The notes under the pieces are model-generated. The model was not told the origin of the DNA. It saw only the letters and a program-made list of their open reading frames with translations, and made no database searches. DNA of 64,000 bases from Desertivirga arenae (lineage in GTDB: Bacteria; Bacteroidota; Bacteroidia; Sphingobacteriales; Sphingobacteriaceae): positions 372,001 through 436,000 of the forward strand of contig NZ_JAFEWE010000004.1 in assembly GCF_017355785.1 (NCBI RefSeq), given 5' to 3'. Both the position numbers and the translations under genes were made by a program. How positions within the stretch are numbered: the stretch's first letter is position 1; each line of letters opens with the position of its first letter. This document shows, piece by piece, positions 63,232 to 64,000 of this stretch.

Positions 63232-64000
63232 TTAACCAATAGCATCACCTCTTAAGTTTCGGAAGCGCTTACGAGCTTCCGAAGCTAATATACTTCCTGG
63301 GAAGTCGGTAATTATTTTCTGATAGCATTGTTTCGCCTTCTCCTTATCCTGTAACTGGTTTTCGTAAATATCCCCCATCATAAACCACGCGTCGTCGGCC
63401 CAAAGATCAAAGCTATGGTTAACGGTAATAAGCTGCAATTGCTTTAGGGCCTCTTGGACTTCTTGTTGTTTCAAAAATATCTTTGCTTTGGTCATCAAGA
63501 TATCATCCTCGAGTGAGTTTCCCGGATACAACTTTTGAATGCTGTCTAAAACCACTAATGCCTCTTGGCTATCATTCTTAAAAGCAAGCAGGTCTGCATA
63601 AGCGAATTTCTTTAATGCATTTGTATCTGCTCCCGTTGCCGTATTTTCCTGAATTAGAAGGCTGAGGTTCAGAGCATCATTAGCTGTGAGTTGAGAGGTA
63701 GAACTTTTTAACACATCTAGCTGGGCTTTTGCCCAATTAAACTCTCCCTGGTAATAGGATAGTCTGGCTCCTTTGAACTTAGCTTCCTGCCCATTTGGTT
63801 CGTTAGGAAACTCCTTTTCTACCTGTCCATAAATGAGTGCTGCCTCCCATGGTTCATTATTTAAAACATAGACATCTCCAAGATCTAGCTTTACTAAAGC
63901 AACTAAGGCAGGAGGAAGTGCTGGCATTTTCAATGCATTTTCAAGGAGTTTTTCAGCGTCAACAAGTTTATGGAGATAAAAGGCCTGTAGGTTTGCCAAC
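63232..64000 (-). CDS. TPR-repeat protein (N-terminus truncated by window edge)
   Basis: The C-terminal 255 residues of a protein that continues past the right edge of the window; the start codon is outside. Its sequence is a series of tetratricopeptide repeats, for example ALIYGQVEKEFPNEPNGQEA, LVVLDSIQKLYPGNSLEDDI and AKQCYQKIITDFPGSILASE. This is the YbgF/BamD-like style of helical repeats in larger envelope or gliding-related TPR proteins of Bacteroidota. The precise function cannot be told from the fragment. It lies 27 bases upstream of the DUF4286 gene on the same strand. Confidence 0.85.
   Translation of the reverse strand, partial: LANLQAFYLHKLVDAEKLLENALKMPALPPALVALVKLDLGDVYVLNNEPWEAALIYGQVEKEFPNEPNGQEAKFKGARLSYYQGEFNWAKAQLDVLKSSTSQLTANDALNLSLLIQENTATGADTNALKKFAYADLLAFKNDSQEALVVLDSIQKLYPGNSLEDDILMTKAKIFLKQQEVQEALKQLQLITVNHSFDLWADDAWFMMGDIYENQLQDKEKAKQCYQKIITDFPGSILASEARKRFRNLRGDAIG

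Overview
The window looks like a chromosomal segment of a Bacteroidota bacterium, most likely family Sphingobacteriaceae (Pedobacter/Mucilaginibacter-like). The reasons are family content (alternative complex III next to a caa3-type oxidase, DUF4369/TlpA, DUF5777, DUF4286, an anti-sigma/beta-barrel fusion, LptE-family lipoprotein, SecA of about 1100 residues), repeated perfect matches to the Bacteroidota -7 promoter element TAnnTTTG, and weak or absent Shine-Dalgarno sequences. It is gene-dense and almost all core genome. I see no tRNA, rRNA, CRISPR array, insertion sequence, integrase or phage gene.

Layout. 1-9.5 kb: end of a phosphopantetheinyl transferase gene, lipB, purD, a TlpA-type thioredoxin, an arginase-fold protein that has lost metal ligands, an SDR enzyme, a phosphoserine phosphatase fused to a Rossmann-less SerA relic with ACT domain, a CLC transporter with fluoride-type motifs, and queD. 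9.7-18.3 kb: ilvE, an AsmA-like protein, and the miaB / sigma-54 activator / lptE / acidic TPR-like protein / secG run. 18.4-26.4 kb: groES-groEL, an unusual palindromic repeat, mscS, secA, and an M20 amidohydrolase. 26.4-31.8 kb: two secreted unknowns, dnaG, yraN, and glutaminyl cyclase.

31.8-35.6 kb: a tight five-gene minus-strand operon made of an ECF sigma factor, an anti-sigma-like protein with a C-terminal beta-barrel-like domain, YceI, a DUF5777 barrel and a Rieske protein. It is the best candidate here for a poorly described system: a sigma-controlled envelope redox or quinone module with a possible autoregulated promoter. 35.6-43.4 kb: pgi, a COG3650-like lipoprotein, prfB with an intact programmed +1 frameshift, a SirB1-like protein, a methyltransferase, a BamA-family barrel and a deoxyhypusine-synthase-like enzyme.

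43.6-60.8 kb is one long respiratory locus: ActABCDEF (quinol:cytochrome c oxidoreductase), CoxB and CoxA, then after a terminator CtaA, CtaB, two CoxIII-like subunits, subunit IV, Sco, DUF420, a small CxxC membrane protein and DUF983. Together they encode quinol oxidation, electron transfer to oxygen, and the heme A and copper assembly factors. 60.8-64 kb: DUF2461, an OmpA-family lipoprotein, rfbC, DUF4286 and a TPR protein cut by the window edge.
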